A stretch of 64,000 nucleotides of DNA from Paguma larvata (taxonomy: Eukaryota; Chordata; Mammalia; Carnivora; Viverridae): assembly GCA_030068075.1 (NCBI GenBank), contig CM057835.1:36569715-36633714 (forward strand), written 5' to 3'. Each line of letters opens with the position of its first letter. Within the stretch, counting starts at the first letter, position 1. Shown piece after piece: positions 53,598 through 64,000 of the stretch. Under the pieces are notes generated by a model that saw nothing but the letters and a program-made list of their open reading frames with translations, was not told the DNA's origin and searched no databases. Position numbers and translations under genes: made by a program.

Positions 53598-54316
53598 ACA
53601 CTGAGATACCACCTCACACTGGTCAGAGTGGCAAAAATGAACAAATCAGATGCTGGCGGGGATGTGGAGAAACAGGCACCCTCTAACACTGTTGGTGGGA
53701 ATGCAAACTGGTGCAGCCGCTCTGGAGAATGGTGTGGGGTTTCCTCAAAAAAATGGAAATAGAACTACCCTATGACCCAGCAATAGCACTGCTAGGAATT
53801 TACCCAAGAGATACAGGAGTGGTGATGCATAGGGGCACGTGTACCCCGATGTTTATAGCAGCACTTTCAACAATAGCCAAATCATGGAAAAAGACTTAAG
53901 TGTCCATCAACTGACGAATGGATAAAGAAGATGTGGTATATATATACACACACACAATGGAATACTACGCGGCAATGAGAAACAATCAAATCTGGTCATT
54001 TGTAGCAACATGGATGGAATTGGAGGGTATTATGCTAAGTGAAATAAGTCAGTCAGAGAAAGACAGATACCATATGTTTCCATGCATAGGTGGATTTTGA
54101 GAGACTTAGGGGAGGGGAAGAGTGGGGGGAAAAAGTGACAGAGAGGGAGGGAGACAAAACATAAGAAACTCTTAAAGACTAAGAACAAACTGAGGGTTGA
54201 GAGGGGTATGGGACAGGGGAGAGTGGGTGATGGGCACTGAGCAGGGCACTTGTTGGGATGAGCATGGGTGTTGTATGGAAACCAATTTGACAATAAATTG
54301 TTAAAAAAAAAAAGAT
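53598..54316 (+). mobile_element. Young L1 3' end, sense, inside the older L1
   Basis: It begins in the ORF2 C-terminal coding part (GCTGGCGGGGATGTGGAGAA near 53652) and runs to the 3' UTR ending CAATAAATTG (AATAAA at 54292-54297) and poly-A. The duplication ATCTGGGATTGT is exact over 12 bp at 53586-53597 and 54317-54328. About 720 bp, 5'-truncated. It is the sense counterpart of the antisense 3' end at 12470-12708. Confidence 0.95.
53711..54100 (+). pseudogene. ORF2 C-terminus of the young sense L1
   Basis: Two open stretches: 53711-53899 with IELPYDPAIALLGIYPRDTG and HRGTCTPMFIAALST, and 53918-54100 with EYYAAMRNNQ and SEISQSEKDRYHMFP. A frame break near 53900 separates them. Ends like other L1 ORF2 C-termini in this window. 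Confidence 0.85.
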
Positions 54317-54702
54317 ATCTGGGATTGTGATACCTCCAGTTTTGTTCTTCTCTTTCAAGATTGCTTTGGCTATTTGGGGTCTTTTGTGGTTCTGTACAAA
54401 CTTTAGGATTATTTGTTCTAGTTGTGTGAAAAATGCTGTGGTATGTTGATAGGAATTGCATTAAATCTGTAGATTGCCTTGGGTAGAATGGACATTTTAA
54501 CAATATTTTTAATCATGAGCATGGAATGTCTTCCATTTGTGTCATCTTTCATCATCATTTTATAGTTTTCAGCATCTTTCATCTCTTTGGTTACTTTTAT
54601 TCCTAGTTATTATTGTTATTATTTTTGCTACAATTATAAATGGGACTATTTTTTAAATTTCTCTTTCTTCTGGCTTATTATGTAAAAATGAAATGGATTT
54701 CT

Positions 54703-54998
54703 TTTTTTTTAAATCTTTATTTGAGATCTCTGGGTGGCTCAGTTGGTTGCGTCCGACTCTTGGTTTTGGCTCAGGTCATGATCTCATGGTTTCATGGGTT
54801 CGAGGCCAGTGTCTGACTCTGTCTGCACTGAGAGCACAGAGCCTGGCTGAGATTCTCTCTCTCACTTTCTCTCTGCCTGCTTCTCTCTCTCTCTCAAAAT
54901 AAATAAACAAACTTTTTAAAAAAGCTTAAAAGTGAGGGGAATCTCAATCTCACAAACAGTAAGATTATACTTAACAGACTGAGTCACCCAGGCACCCT
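54703..54998 (-). mobile_element. Older CAN-SINE, minus strand, split by a plus-strand SINE
   Basis: T-rich left end at 54703-54722. The right part, 'gaatctcaatctcacaaacagt' to GTCACCCAGGCACCC, is at about 54938-54998. The duplication GAAATRGATTTCT lies at 54690-54702 and 54999-55011. Confidence 0.82.
54724..54930 (+). mobile_element. CAN-SINE, plus strand, inside the older SINE
   Basis: 'tctctgggtggctcagttgg' head (short by a few bases), GGGTTCGAGGCC B box, CT-rich spacer and AAATAAATAAACAAAC tail. Boundaries are uncertain because the host SINE is A/T-rich at both joints. Confidence 0.85.
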
Positions 54999-55525
54999 GA
55001 AATAGATTTCTGTATATTGATTTTGTATCCTATGACCTTATTGAATTCATTTATCAGATTTAGTATTTTCTTGGTGAAGTCTTTAGGGTTTTTTATATAG
55101 AGTACTCTGTTGTCTGCAAATAGTGTAAGTTTTACTTCTTCCTTACCAATTTGGATGCCTATTATTTATTTTTGTTGTCTAAATTCTGTGGCCAGGAGTT
55201 GCAGGACTATGTTGGATAAAAGTGGTGAGAGTGGACATCCTTGTCTTGTTCCTGATCTTAGGTGAAAAGCTTTCAGTTTTCTCACAATGGAGTATGGTAT
55301 TAGCTGTGAGGTTTCTTATATGTCCTTTATTATGTTGAGGTGTGCTCCCTCTAAACCTACTTTGTTGAGGATTTTTTTTTATCATGAATCGATGTTGTAC
55401 TTTGTCAAATGCTATTTTTGCCTCTGTTGAATGATCATATGGCTTTTATCCTTTCTCTTGTTGGTGTGATGTATCATATTGATTGATTTGGGAATAGAGA
55501 ACCATCTTTGGAGATGCCGATCTTT

Positions 55526-55984
55526 AAGACATGAAACATTTGCAAATTCCAGTGGCTATAGTTCCTTCAGGTCTGAGAAGGTCCTCGATGTTTGTACTTA
55601 TTTTGTTTTTTTTATAATCTGTAGAGAAAAGTAACTAAACATTTATCCTGTATCCATTATTTAAATGATAATGTAATGTATCTAAAATCATCAAATCACT
55701 AGTTACAAAACAAAGTTTATTCTAAGACAAAGAACTGAGAGTTTTTTTTATGCATGACTTAAGATTATCAGAGTTGGCAAACAAAAATGCTAATGTAAAA
55801 TTTTGTTGTTGTTGACTTAATGCATAAGAATCCATGGTCAGTAGAGCAGAGCTAAGGTAGAAAAGATTTCAGAGGCTTTAAATTGGAGCTTGAAAGGGGG
55901 GAAAGAAGTATTTCCATTGCTAAAGAGTTTGAGGAAAGTTAGTTTAAAGAGGAAAACATGATACAAATAAAACTTCAAATTGGA
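55526..55984. other. Single-copy AT-rich sequence, no gene seen
   Basis: No repeat or exon recognised. Confidence 0.4.
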
Positions 55985-57090
55985 GGCGTGGTGGATTTTA
56001 TTCAATAGATATTTACTGAGTACTATATGGTTACATTCTAGGGACTTGGAATATCTCAGTGAACAAAACATAAAAGTCACTGCCCTAGTGGAGCCTACTT
56101 TCTTGGGAGGGGGTGGTGGGAGGGAACAGAAAATAAACAAATAGGTAAGTATTAGAAGGTGGTAATTATTTTAAAGAAATGAAAAAGTATATGGTAGGGG
56201 AAAGAGGATTGGAGTACCAGAGAGAGGGCGGTTGCAGTTTTAAATAGGTGTTCTGGGCAGGCATCACTAAGAGGATAACACTTGAAGGAGGTGAGGGAAC
56301 TATGTGGCTATCTGAGGGAAGAGTATTCTACAAAGCAAGAAGCACCAGGGCAAAGATTCTAAGGGAAGAATGTGTCTGATATGTTTGAGGGAATGCTAGG
56401 TGGCCACTATGAGTGGACCAGGGTCAGCAAAGGGGAGAAGTAGAAAAGGAATCCATTGGGAGGACTTTTGTTTTTATCTGAGTGAAATGGGTAGTCATTG
56501 CAGAGCTGAACCAGAGGAATGTAATGATATGACTAATGTTTAAAAAGAATCTTCTTGCCTCTCTAGGAGGCAAAGATAGAAGCAGAGAGAACATTTAGGA
56601 GGCCACTGGGAGTAACCCAGGTAAGAAACAATGGAGCCCAGATCAGGGTAGTAGTTTTGGAAGTGATGATGTAATGAACTGGATTCTGGATACACTGTTT
56701 TCTTGTAGCCAGTAGGATTTTCTGATGGATTTAATGTGGAGAGTGAGAGTCAAGTGTGTCACTGAGACCTGTCTTGAGCAACTGGAAAAATGGAGTTATT
56801 ATGAGCTGAAAACAGGAAGCCTTAGGGTCTGTATATCTGTGGGGTGAGGAAGAGAGCAACTGGGTGTTAAATTTGGGATATGTAAGTTTAAGATGTCTGT
56901 TAGACTGCTGATGGAGATATTAAATAGGCAGTTGTATCTATAAGTCTGGAGCTCAGCAGAGTTTGAGCTGAAAATACAAATATGAGTCACTGGCATATAG
57001 AGACTAGATGAGCTCTCCAAGGATGGAAGTATTGATAGAAAAGAGAGCCAAAGACTAAGCTCTGGGACCGTTCAACGTTAAGAGGAGAAA
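55985..57090 (-). repeat. Long ancient L2-type repeat, antisense
   Basis: Starts with the antisense L2 3' end ('ttcaatagatatttactgagtac', 'gtggagcctactttcttggg', 'gaaaataaacaaatag'). It continues through 'aggcatcactaagaggataacac', 'caccagggcaaagattctaag', 'gtaatgatatgactaatg', 'ggaggccactgggagtaacccagg', 'gatgtctgttagactgctgatggagat' and 'gaggcagttgtatctataag'-like blocks. Over 1 kb, so one of the longest ancient relics here. The first part is L2-like. I cannot name the rest with certainty. Confidence 0.6.
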
Positions 57091-59109
57091 CCAGAAGAAG
57101 AGACTGGGAGGGAGGAATCAGTGAGGTAGACGGAATAGCAATAGGATTTGTTTGGCTGTAGCAGAGGGTTAATTTTCTGTTGAGACAGTGCAAAAAAGAT
57201 AGACCGGTAAAAGGTCTTGAAGACCAAACATAGAATCTAGATTTCTTGGCTGCTGAAAGTGATGTATAAATTGATATAAGATTTGTCTAAAATGATTCAT
57301 GGCAAATCTGGCCTTCTAATCCTAGTTCCTCAATTCAATCAGAATCCTTGTGGTCGAAAAAAAAATTTGACCTGCAAATGTTTAGAGATAGGCACCTCAC
57401 TCTATCATGGAATTTGGTATACGAGTCTATTTCATTCTGAGTTGTTCAGAATAACAAATTCTTCATCTACATTGTGTGTGCATGCACATGCACACTTCTG
57501 ATCAGTGGGATTTTAGAGAAGCTTCCACAGAGCCACCAAAGCCAGTAGGTCAGCATTACTTTGTTAAGACTTAGTTTTACTCATAAGCTTGATAAAGGAG
57601 AGGCTTCAGGCTTGAAAGCCAGACTTGAAGATGGAGTTTATTGAATCCTGGTTCTGGACTCGTGCTCTTTAGTTTTTGCTGGATCATTGGTCTTTCTTGT
57701 TGACCTTGACTTGGGAGCTTGGGTTTTCTTTTTGCAGTATAGGTTCTGAAATTAAAGCACAGTAGATTCCAAGGGAGACTGAAATAATATCTTTGGAAAC
57801 TCAAGTGTGATGTAAAAATATACTAGAGAGAAAGATGTGGAAATTCAACAACATCCCACAAGAGAGATGAAGACTCAGAGGCGGTGGTTTGGCAACTCCT
57901 ATGACCTACAGATCGCAGGTGTGTCAGCCCTAATTCTGGAAAACACTTGAACACCGTGCAGAAATTTCATTGATTTTTTGTTTGTGACTTTTGGGTAATT
58001 GCTAACTAAATTGATGCCTCAAAGAAATAACTAAGTGTTGGCATTTAATAGCTTTTGAAACTCACTTTAAGACTTTTTTTTTAGTTCCATTTGCCTTGTT
58101 GGTTTTTTGATCTAAACTCTCAAACTCTTTGAGAACTGCAGCAGGAAATTTAAATTTAACCTCAAGAGTCAATGTTTTGTCTTGTGTCTCCTCTAATATA
58201 ACACAGATGTTAGGATGGCTATATTTTACTCGAACACTTATTGAATTTCTTCCTTACTCCTTTCTCTTTTTAATGGGAAACAGTCTGACTCTAGTCCTCA
58301 TTAAACTCAAAGAATCCAAATTGTAATCTTGAGAATGTACATGGAGAGAAGATATATTCAGGCTATTTACTTAGATTACAAACCCTTAAATTGTTTCACT
58401 ATTTGAGTAAAAAACCTCCATCCAAGAAAAAGACACTGAAAAACAAACAAAAAATGTTAAAGATTAGGAGAGTATTAACTTCAGGACTGAAAATGTGGAT
58501 CTCCACAATGCTCTGTTTTGACAGAGTGAGTATCAGTTCGTTACCTGAGCAGTCTGTAATAAGGGTGAGATGTCACTTTTTACCACTCTGCATCCTAAGT
58601 TTAATAATGCCTAAGTTTTGCATCTAGAAGTCTAGTTCCCCTAAATTGCACTATTTCAGAGAACTGTACAAACCATCTGAGTATTTCAGCAATTCTGAGA
58701 TTGCTATTTCAGCTCCATGCTGCATGTACCCTCTCTAGGTCAGAGAAAAACCCAGTGTGTCCAGTGACTGTGGTATAAACAACAAAACTTGCCTCCTTTG
58801 GCTAAAGTGCCATATTTATCAGTACTCAATCAACAGTGTGATTTTTTTTTTAATGGTGAATTTATTTAAGAATCGAAACCACTGCATAATGTAGATGTGT
58901 AATATGAGCTTATTCATATGGTTTACGTACCATTTCTTTGTTGGCTCAGTGACCTGATCTGCTTCAACTAGTCTAAACATATGTGTCAAAATTTTTGTAA
59001 CCTCTTTTGATTTACTCCATTACAGACATTCTTGTTGACTTCTGTTACAGAGGAAAATAAACATGTATCCGTGTCCTCAGACCAGTCACTGATTTGTTTA
59101 CTCTGACAG
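57091..59109. other. Single-copy sequence, no gene seen
   Basis: About 2 kb with no recognised repeat. Several short ORFs have no family motif. Confidence 0.45.
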
Positions 59110-59290
59110 TTAGAATGGATCATCAAACAGAGCTGTCCAAAATGGAATGGTGGCCTCTCCTGGGGTGGAGTGAGCTCTTGGTCAGTGTAGCCAGGTGACA
59201 GGCATGTAGCCAGATGGCTCCATGGTGGGGATTTTATAAAGAGACTAATGCTCTGAATGAGCAGTAGGTCTAGTCCCTTCTCTCTCCTAG
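59110..59290 (+). repeat. Ancient interspersed repeat (family not assigned)
   Basis: 'cagagctgtccaaaatggaatggtggcctctcctggggtgg' with 'gagctcttggtcagtgtagcc' resembles a widespread ancient mammalian repeat containing 'gctgtccaaaaatgaaatgggctgcc'. It overlaps a 197-codon minus-strand ORF (58986-59579), which argues against that ORF being a gene. Confidence 0.4.
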
Positions 59291-59897
59291 ATGTTTTCAT
59301 CAATTCATTTGATTCAGTGCTGTCAGGACTGAGTGTCTGGAGGGCTTGGTTATAAATGACCAGTTTGAAGTCATGTTCACATCTGGCCCATTTTGTGCCA
59401 GTGAACCTGCTAATAATTACATGTGTACACTTGGCCATGGTATGTAGAATCAGGGTTCTGTGGGAGTAATAATTAAAATCATTTATTATTTTGGCATTGA
59501 CATTTGCTTTGAAATTTAAATTTTCTATCATGTGCTCATTAGGAATGCTGGGCATCTGGTTTAAAAAAACCCCAGACAACCTGTGTTAGCTTTTCTAAAA
59601 TAACATATATGTAAGACTCTACTAACAAAATCAGTTATTATGTTAGTGATATTATTGCAGCAGGCAGCAATTTCATGTATCTGATCAAGAACTATATTAT
59701 TTTCTAATAAGATAACAAAAGATTTCTATTGTTATCACTGTGATTCACCTTGTTATTGTAGAATTATAACAAATATTCGTTTATGAATGTCTGTCCTGCC
59801 TCCACATCCTGCCCTATGTTTCTTGCTTTTCTGAAAACTTGGGATAACATTTACATGTCACTTTAAACCTAAGAAGGTAAATTAGAAGGCACAAGAG
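59291..59897. other. Single-copy sequence, no gene seen
   Basis: AT-rich. No repeat or exon recognised. Confidence 0.4.
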
Positions 59898-59910
59898 AAG
59901 AAGTAAGGAG

Positions 59911-60123
59911 TTTTTTTTTTAATTTTTAAAAATATTTTATTTTTGAGAGCAAGAGAGACAGAGCACGAGCGGGAGAGGGGCAGAGAGAGAGGGAGACACA
60001 GGATCTGTTGCAGGCTCCAGGCCCTGAGCTGTCAGCACAGAGCCCGACATGGGGCTTGAACTTACAGATCATGACCTGAGTCAAAGTCTGATGCTCAACC
60101 AAACTGAGCCACCCAGGGGCCCC
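59911..60123 (-). mobile_element. CAN-SINE, minus strand, with exact 13-bp duplication
   Basis: Poly-T, GA-rich spacer, GGCTCCAGGCCCTGAGCTG, GGGGCTTGAACTT and head ending CCACCCAGGGGCCCC. AAGAAGTAAGGAG is exact at 59898-59910 and 60124-60136. Confidence 0.96.
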
Positions 60124-60136
60124 AAGAAGTAAGGAG

Positions 60137-60220
60137 CTTGTGGTATGGATTGGCCTGGGTTTGAAACTCAGTTGTGAAACTCACTAGCTGTGTCTCACAG
60201 TTTTCAACTTCTTCTTCTCT
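60137..60220 (+). repeat. MIR-type fragment, plus strand
   Basis: 'ggcctgggtttgaaactcag' and 'ctcactagctgtgtctcacag' resemble the 5' half of MIR. The rest is not recognisable. Confidence 0.5.
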
Positions 60221-60928
60221 TAGATTCTTTAGAAAAAAAGCCCTGTGCCCATGAAATCTGCTTGATGCAGGTCCTGTGCCCAGAGAGAGACCTCTTTCGC
60301 GAGAGGGACCATTGTTCCCAGCTGGACCTGGGGCATTAGTGGGAGCAAGGAGGAGTGAAGTAGGTGAAAGGCAACATCAGATCTTCTCTCATCCTTTTCT
60401 ATTTTATTGACTTGTACCTTGTTCAGCACTAGGTAGATCAAAAGTGTCAGGGGGAAAGAGCAGCAAGGCACTGAAACCCGAGTGTGCTCAACAACAAGGA
60501 TCTTGAAAGCTAGTATTTGGCTCAAATCATTCTGTATGGCAAAGATGAAAGCATATTCAATTTCTGAGAGTTATGGGATGGCTAGAAAGCCTCTAATAGG
60601 TATTTGTATGTTGTAGGGCATAGCTGAAGAAAACCCTGAAGAAAGATAGTTTTCAGGAAGTTTTGTTCCCCTTGGTATTTCCTGCCCTTATTTTCTCTCC
60701 TTACTCGATGGGTGGTCTTTACTCCATGTGACATGTTGACCAGGCAAGCTAGCCTGTTTATATTTATGTCTGTTTATATTTATGTCTTGCCTTCTCCAGT
60801 GTGACTGTAAGGATCTCAAGTCTCACTAGTGTCATGTACCTGCACAGACCCTTCCAAAGTAGAGGTGTGAATCCATGAACCAAGTTTGCTTTGACAAATT
60901 CAGTCAGTATATACATTGCACACTTAAT
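60221..60928. other. Single-copy sequence, no gene seen
   Basis: No repeat or exon recognised. The 98-codon minus-strand ORF (60229-60525) has no family motif. Confidence 0.4.
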
Positions 60929-60942
60929 AATCATCCATCTTT

Positions 60943-61150
60943 TTTAAGAAAATTTTTTAAATGTTTATTTTTGAGAGACAGAGCGTGAGCAGGGGAGGGG
61001 CAGAGAGAGAGGAAGACACAGAATCCAAAGGAGGATCCAGGCTCTTAGCTGTCAGTACAGGGCCCAACGCGGGGCTTGAACTCACAAACTGTGAGATCAT
61101 GACCTGAGCCTAAGTCAGATGCTTAACCGACCGAGCCACTCAGGTGCCCC
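60943..61150 (-). mobile_element. CAN-SINE, minus strand
   Basis: Near full length, GCGGGGCTTGAACTC, head ending CCACTCAGGTGCCCC. AATMATCCATST-type sequences flank it at about 60929 and 61151. Confidence 0.93.
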
Positions 61151-61165
61151 AATACCATCCATGTT

Positions 61166-62413
61166 TCGAAAGAGCTTCAGGTCTTTGGGTGCTGGGGATA
61201 GCTAACATGATTTCAGGATGCCCTTCCCAGCTTTGATGATCCTATATAAAGACTTGGAGTTCATATGGTTTGTATATAGAAGATTCTTAAAAACTAAAGT
61301 TCTTGGATGCAAAGAACTTGGATTTAGATCATACAACTTGTGTGTTTTGAGATTTTTACCTGGTAACAATTACAGATTATTATATAAGTTTACTTCTGGA
61401 GGATCTAGCAAAATATACTCTGAACATGATGACATTGATGTTCTAATTTATAATTAATTTATGATGGCATGACTGACAGATTTCAATTTGTTTGGTTAAC
61501 ACGGTGGGTGATAAGCCTTATAGTTCAACAGTAGCATCAAAAGGACTCTCATGCATGTGATTGATTTTGTCAGGCACCATGAATAGTGATTTGCTTTCCT
61601 TCCTCTCAGAAAGGTGTTGGAATTGGGTGCCATGGGAGGAAGCTCAGTGCTACTGGAGAACAGCTGCAATTAGCACTGATTCATGTCCAAACCACTCCAC
61701 TTGGCAGGCTTGGAGTTGTAACAGATTAGGTTCCTGGAGCTGGAGATGGGTTTAGAGTAAGTGCAGGCTGGCCTGGCCCTTGGGCTGTAGAGCAGAGCCA
61801 TAGGAGATTGAATGACAAGCGTCCAGGCCAAAGCTCAAGTGGGGTGCCAGACTAGCTGAAGAAGCCAGAGCAGAGAGAGAAAAACTGGACACAAGGATAT
61901 GGCAAGGAAACTGAGGGCATTAGACCTAGGAAATGAGGTTGTAAGGGCCGGCAGGAGGCAGAATACTACAGGTGCCTGGGCAAGGTCAGGTAGCCGAGCT
62001 CATTGGACTGCCACCTGTAACCAGCTTGTTTCCTTTACAGTGAAAATGTCTTAAGGCATATGCACTGTGGAAAAGATCACATCACTAGATTCCCTAACCT
62101 TGAATCCTCAGGATCCCTGGGCTTTTAAGAGCTGATTACTCTGGCTTCAGGAGAGTGAAAATGACTAGGTTATCCTAGGAGAAGCTGGGGATATCTGACC
62201 CTGCACTATTCTACCTTCTGTCACCAATCAAATAAATAGCAAACCTCATAGCAGGTCTCAGGAACTGTTGTGGTTAAAGGAAAATGCTGGAGAAGAGATA
62301 GGAAACTTTGGTTCTTTACAACTGGTTTGAAGCTTTACACTCTGGCAGCTAAAGGTGTATTGATTCTACATTCCCTGTTAGCTTGTACTATTTGGCCTGT
62401 AATATAATGCATT
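61166..62413. other. Single-copy sequence, no gene seen
   Basis: About 1.25 kb with no recognised repeat or exon. Confidence 0.45.
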
Positions 62414-62433
62414 TAATGTATGTCTACTCTTTA

Positions 62434-62660
62434 TTTTTTTTTTTTAAATTTTTTTTTAATGTTTATTTATTTTTGAGAGACAGAGAGACAGAGTATGAAC
62501 AGGGGAAGGGCAGAGAGAGAGGGAGACACAGCATCCGAAGCAGGCTCCAGGCTCTGAGCCATCAGCACAGAGCCCGACGCGGGGCTTGAACCCACAGACT
62601 GTGAGATCATGACCTGAGCCGAAGTCGGCCGCTTAACCAACTGAGCCACCCAGGCGCCCC
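62434..62660 (-). mobile_element. CAN-SINE, minus strand, with exact 20-bp duplication
   Basis: Near-consensus with two T runs, GAGAGACAGAGAGACAGAG, GCGGGGCTTGAACCC and head ending CCACCCAGGCGCCCC. TAATGTATGTCTACTCTTTA is exact at 62414-62433 and 62661-62680. Likely the youngest SINE in the window. Confidence 0.97.
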
Positions 62661-62680
62661 TAATGTATGTCTACTCTTTA

Positions 62681-64000
62681 ATTTTGGTGTGGTCCTTTGA
62701 ATTTTAGAAGTTAACAATGAAGGGGACAGAGCATTTCAGTGGAGTAAATCATTAAAATGGTCTTAGTTTCCAGTTTCATTTCATTAAATTATGGTTTGTT
62801 CATTTTAATTTGTAATACAAAGAAGCTTTTGAAATGGAGGACTATTTTCATGTTCTCCTATCAGAGCCAAATGAGCAAAACATTAAAGAATAGTAGTTGA
62901 AATGGTTTCCAAAGCAGAAAAGCCACATTTCTCTATAATTGTCTCATTCTAGTTCCTATTTATATTTTCTGTGGAGGCTGAATTGTGGTTGTCATAGCAA
63001 TTCCTTTTCATATATGAAACTCTGATAGTTGGATTTTTATTATTTGTATCTCTATTCAAGATCTATTCAATTCTAAATATTTCTCTTTAAATAATACCTG
63101 ACTAGACTAGGTCTTTTAACCTTCACATCATTACCTTAATATTTTTTGACCTCTGAATTACGAGATTTCTTAGAGCTGTATTTTGGTGGACCAGGAAATA
63201 GTCCTATGACAGGGTGGTTTGCTGATGAAATCCTGTCAGTCCTGGTACACACCGTTCTTTCGTTTGCCTTTAGCACCTTTGGTGGCACTGAGGCCATTGG
63301 GTGTTTCCATCCTGGCTGTACACAAGTGGTTCTAGATTAAATACCAAAAGGCTTTGCAGTATTTGTTTACTTTTTTTTCTTCCATCCTCTTTATTTCCTT
63401 CCTTATGCATTTATGTTTTTTCACACAATTTTCATGTATTGTTTTGACCCCTCTACTAAAAATTTCGCTTTGAAAGAATGACCCAATTCTTGTCAAATCC
63501 ATTAGTGTCTCACAGTTTATCATTTGTGTCTTTCCTTTTCTTTGATATTGTTGACCAGTCGGTCCTCCTTGAAGCTGTCCTCTTTGGTTCTTTTCTTTCT
63601 CTTTTTTGTTCTGCCTTCCATCTTCCCACCCATCATTGGCTATGTCATGCCAAGATACTACCCAGGGCCCTGCATTGGTCTGGTCTCTGAGTCGGCCTTT
63701 TCCAGCATCTCCTGGGCTCTTCTTTAACTCATTCTAAAAGGAGCCCCTCACCTCCAGTTCTGCCTTGAACAGCTCCGTGTTCCACATTCACTTCCTTGAT
63801 GGGCTTATTCACCTCTGGATGCCACATGTCACTAGAGCGGGCTAAGCCTCAAATCCCTATCACTGGTTCTGACTGCCCACTTCCCTGCAGTTCTCTGTCT
63901 CCAAGTAGAGGTGGAGATAGGGCATCTCCACTTTCAGGATCTGCCATCCAACAATGGGTTCATACCTTCTCCCTTAATTCTAGTCTGACTATTTTCAACT
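62681..64000. other. Single-copy sequence, no gene seen
   Basis: No recognised repeat. The T/C-rich right end (63520-63720) gives overlapping short plus-strand ORFs with no family motif. The window ends inside this block. Confidence 0.45.

Larger units (their letters stand above)
51907..55505 (-). mobile_element. Older 5'-truncated L1, antisense, with nested insertions
   Basis: The L1 3' UTR starts near 51940 ('tagttaacatacagtgttatgttagc') and is followed by ORF2 C-terminal and RT sequence, ending in RT near 55505. A diverged duplication, TCTTGGAGATGCATGTCTTT and TCTTTGGAGATGCCGATCTTT, lies at 51887-51906 and 55505-55525. Insertions are a CAN-SINE (52839-53004), a sense young L1 end (53598-54316) and nested SINEs (54703-54998). 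Same family level as the older full-length L1 at 12757-22487. Frames are broken. Confidence 0.82.

Noticed and set aside
58986..59579. 197-aa ORF as a protein-coding gene
   Set aside because: No recognised domain, no exon or splice context, and it overlaps sequence resembling an ancient repeat. Kept only as a low-interest finding.

Overview
This is a window of vertebrate nuclear DNA, most likely from a cat-family (feliform) carnivore. The main evidence is at least 28 copies of the tRNA-Lys-derived CAN-SINE in its feline form. These have a 5' head related to GGGGCACCTGGGTGGCTCAG, a GGTTCGAGCCC B box, a CT-rich spacer and an AATAAA/poly-A tail. The L1 3' ends (TTTATTGTCAAATTGGTTTCC read antisense) also look feline rather than canine. 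The sequence is AT-rich. I found no host protein-coding exon, no functional RNA gene and no CRISPR array. Every protein-like ORF I recognise is a fragment of L1 ORF1 or ORF2. The window is intergenic or deep intronic.

Layout. 0-12.4 kb: single-copy sequence with an antisense solo LTR (0.45-1.27 kb), L2 fragments, six CAN-SINEs and old L1 pieces. 12.5-22.5 kb: a short young L1 3' end, then a full-length older L1 in antisense (12757-22487, flanked by a 16-17 bp target-site duplication). This older L1 is interrupted by SINEs, by a younger 5'-truncated L1 (about 16163-18946) and by a 480-bp TATAG-type array. 22.5-40.0 kb: mostly single-copy DNA with MIR and L2 relics, a hAT-type element, a MaLR LTR, a second LTR-like insertion and scattered SINEs. 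40.04-44.56 kb: an L1 with an intact CpG-rich 5' UTR, a frameshifted ORF1 and the first part of ORF2, but no 3' half and no poly-A. 44.6-51.9 kb: an old L1 piece, paired SINEs, a run of MIRs, a second MaLR LTR and a Tigger2-like DNA transposon with TIRs and a TA duplication. 51.9-55.5 kb: another antisense older L1, containing a sense-oriented young L1 3' end and two SINE insertions. 55.5-64 kb: an L2-type relic, single-copy DNA and three SINEs, one with an exact 20-bp target-site duplication.

No gene pathway is encoded here. The window records layered retrotransposition. Target-site duplications give a relative order of insertion at many sites. All the long L1s lie on the minus strand, which would fit an intron of a plus-strand gene, but this is only an inference. 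The most unusual features are mutational. The younger L1 contains a 64-bp filler that includes a patch apparently copied from the older L1 about 1.1 kb away. Its 5' junction also falls at the homologous position of the L1 it inserted into. I found no convincing new biological system.

Repeat family names come from remembered consensus patterns, not a database search. Boundaries without a stated duplication are accurate to roughly 10-50 bp.
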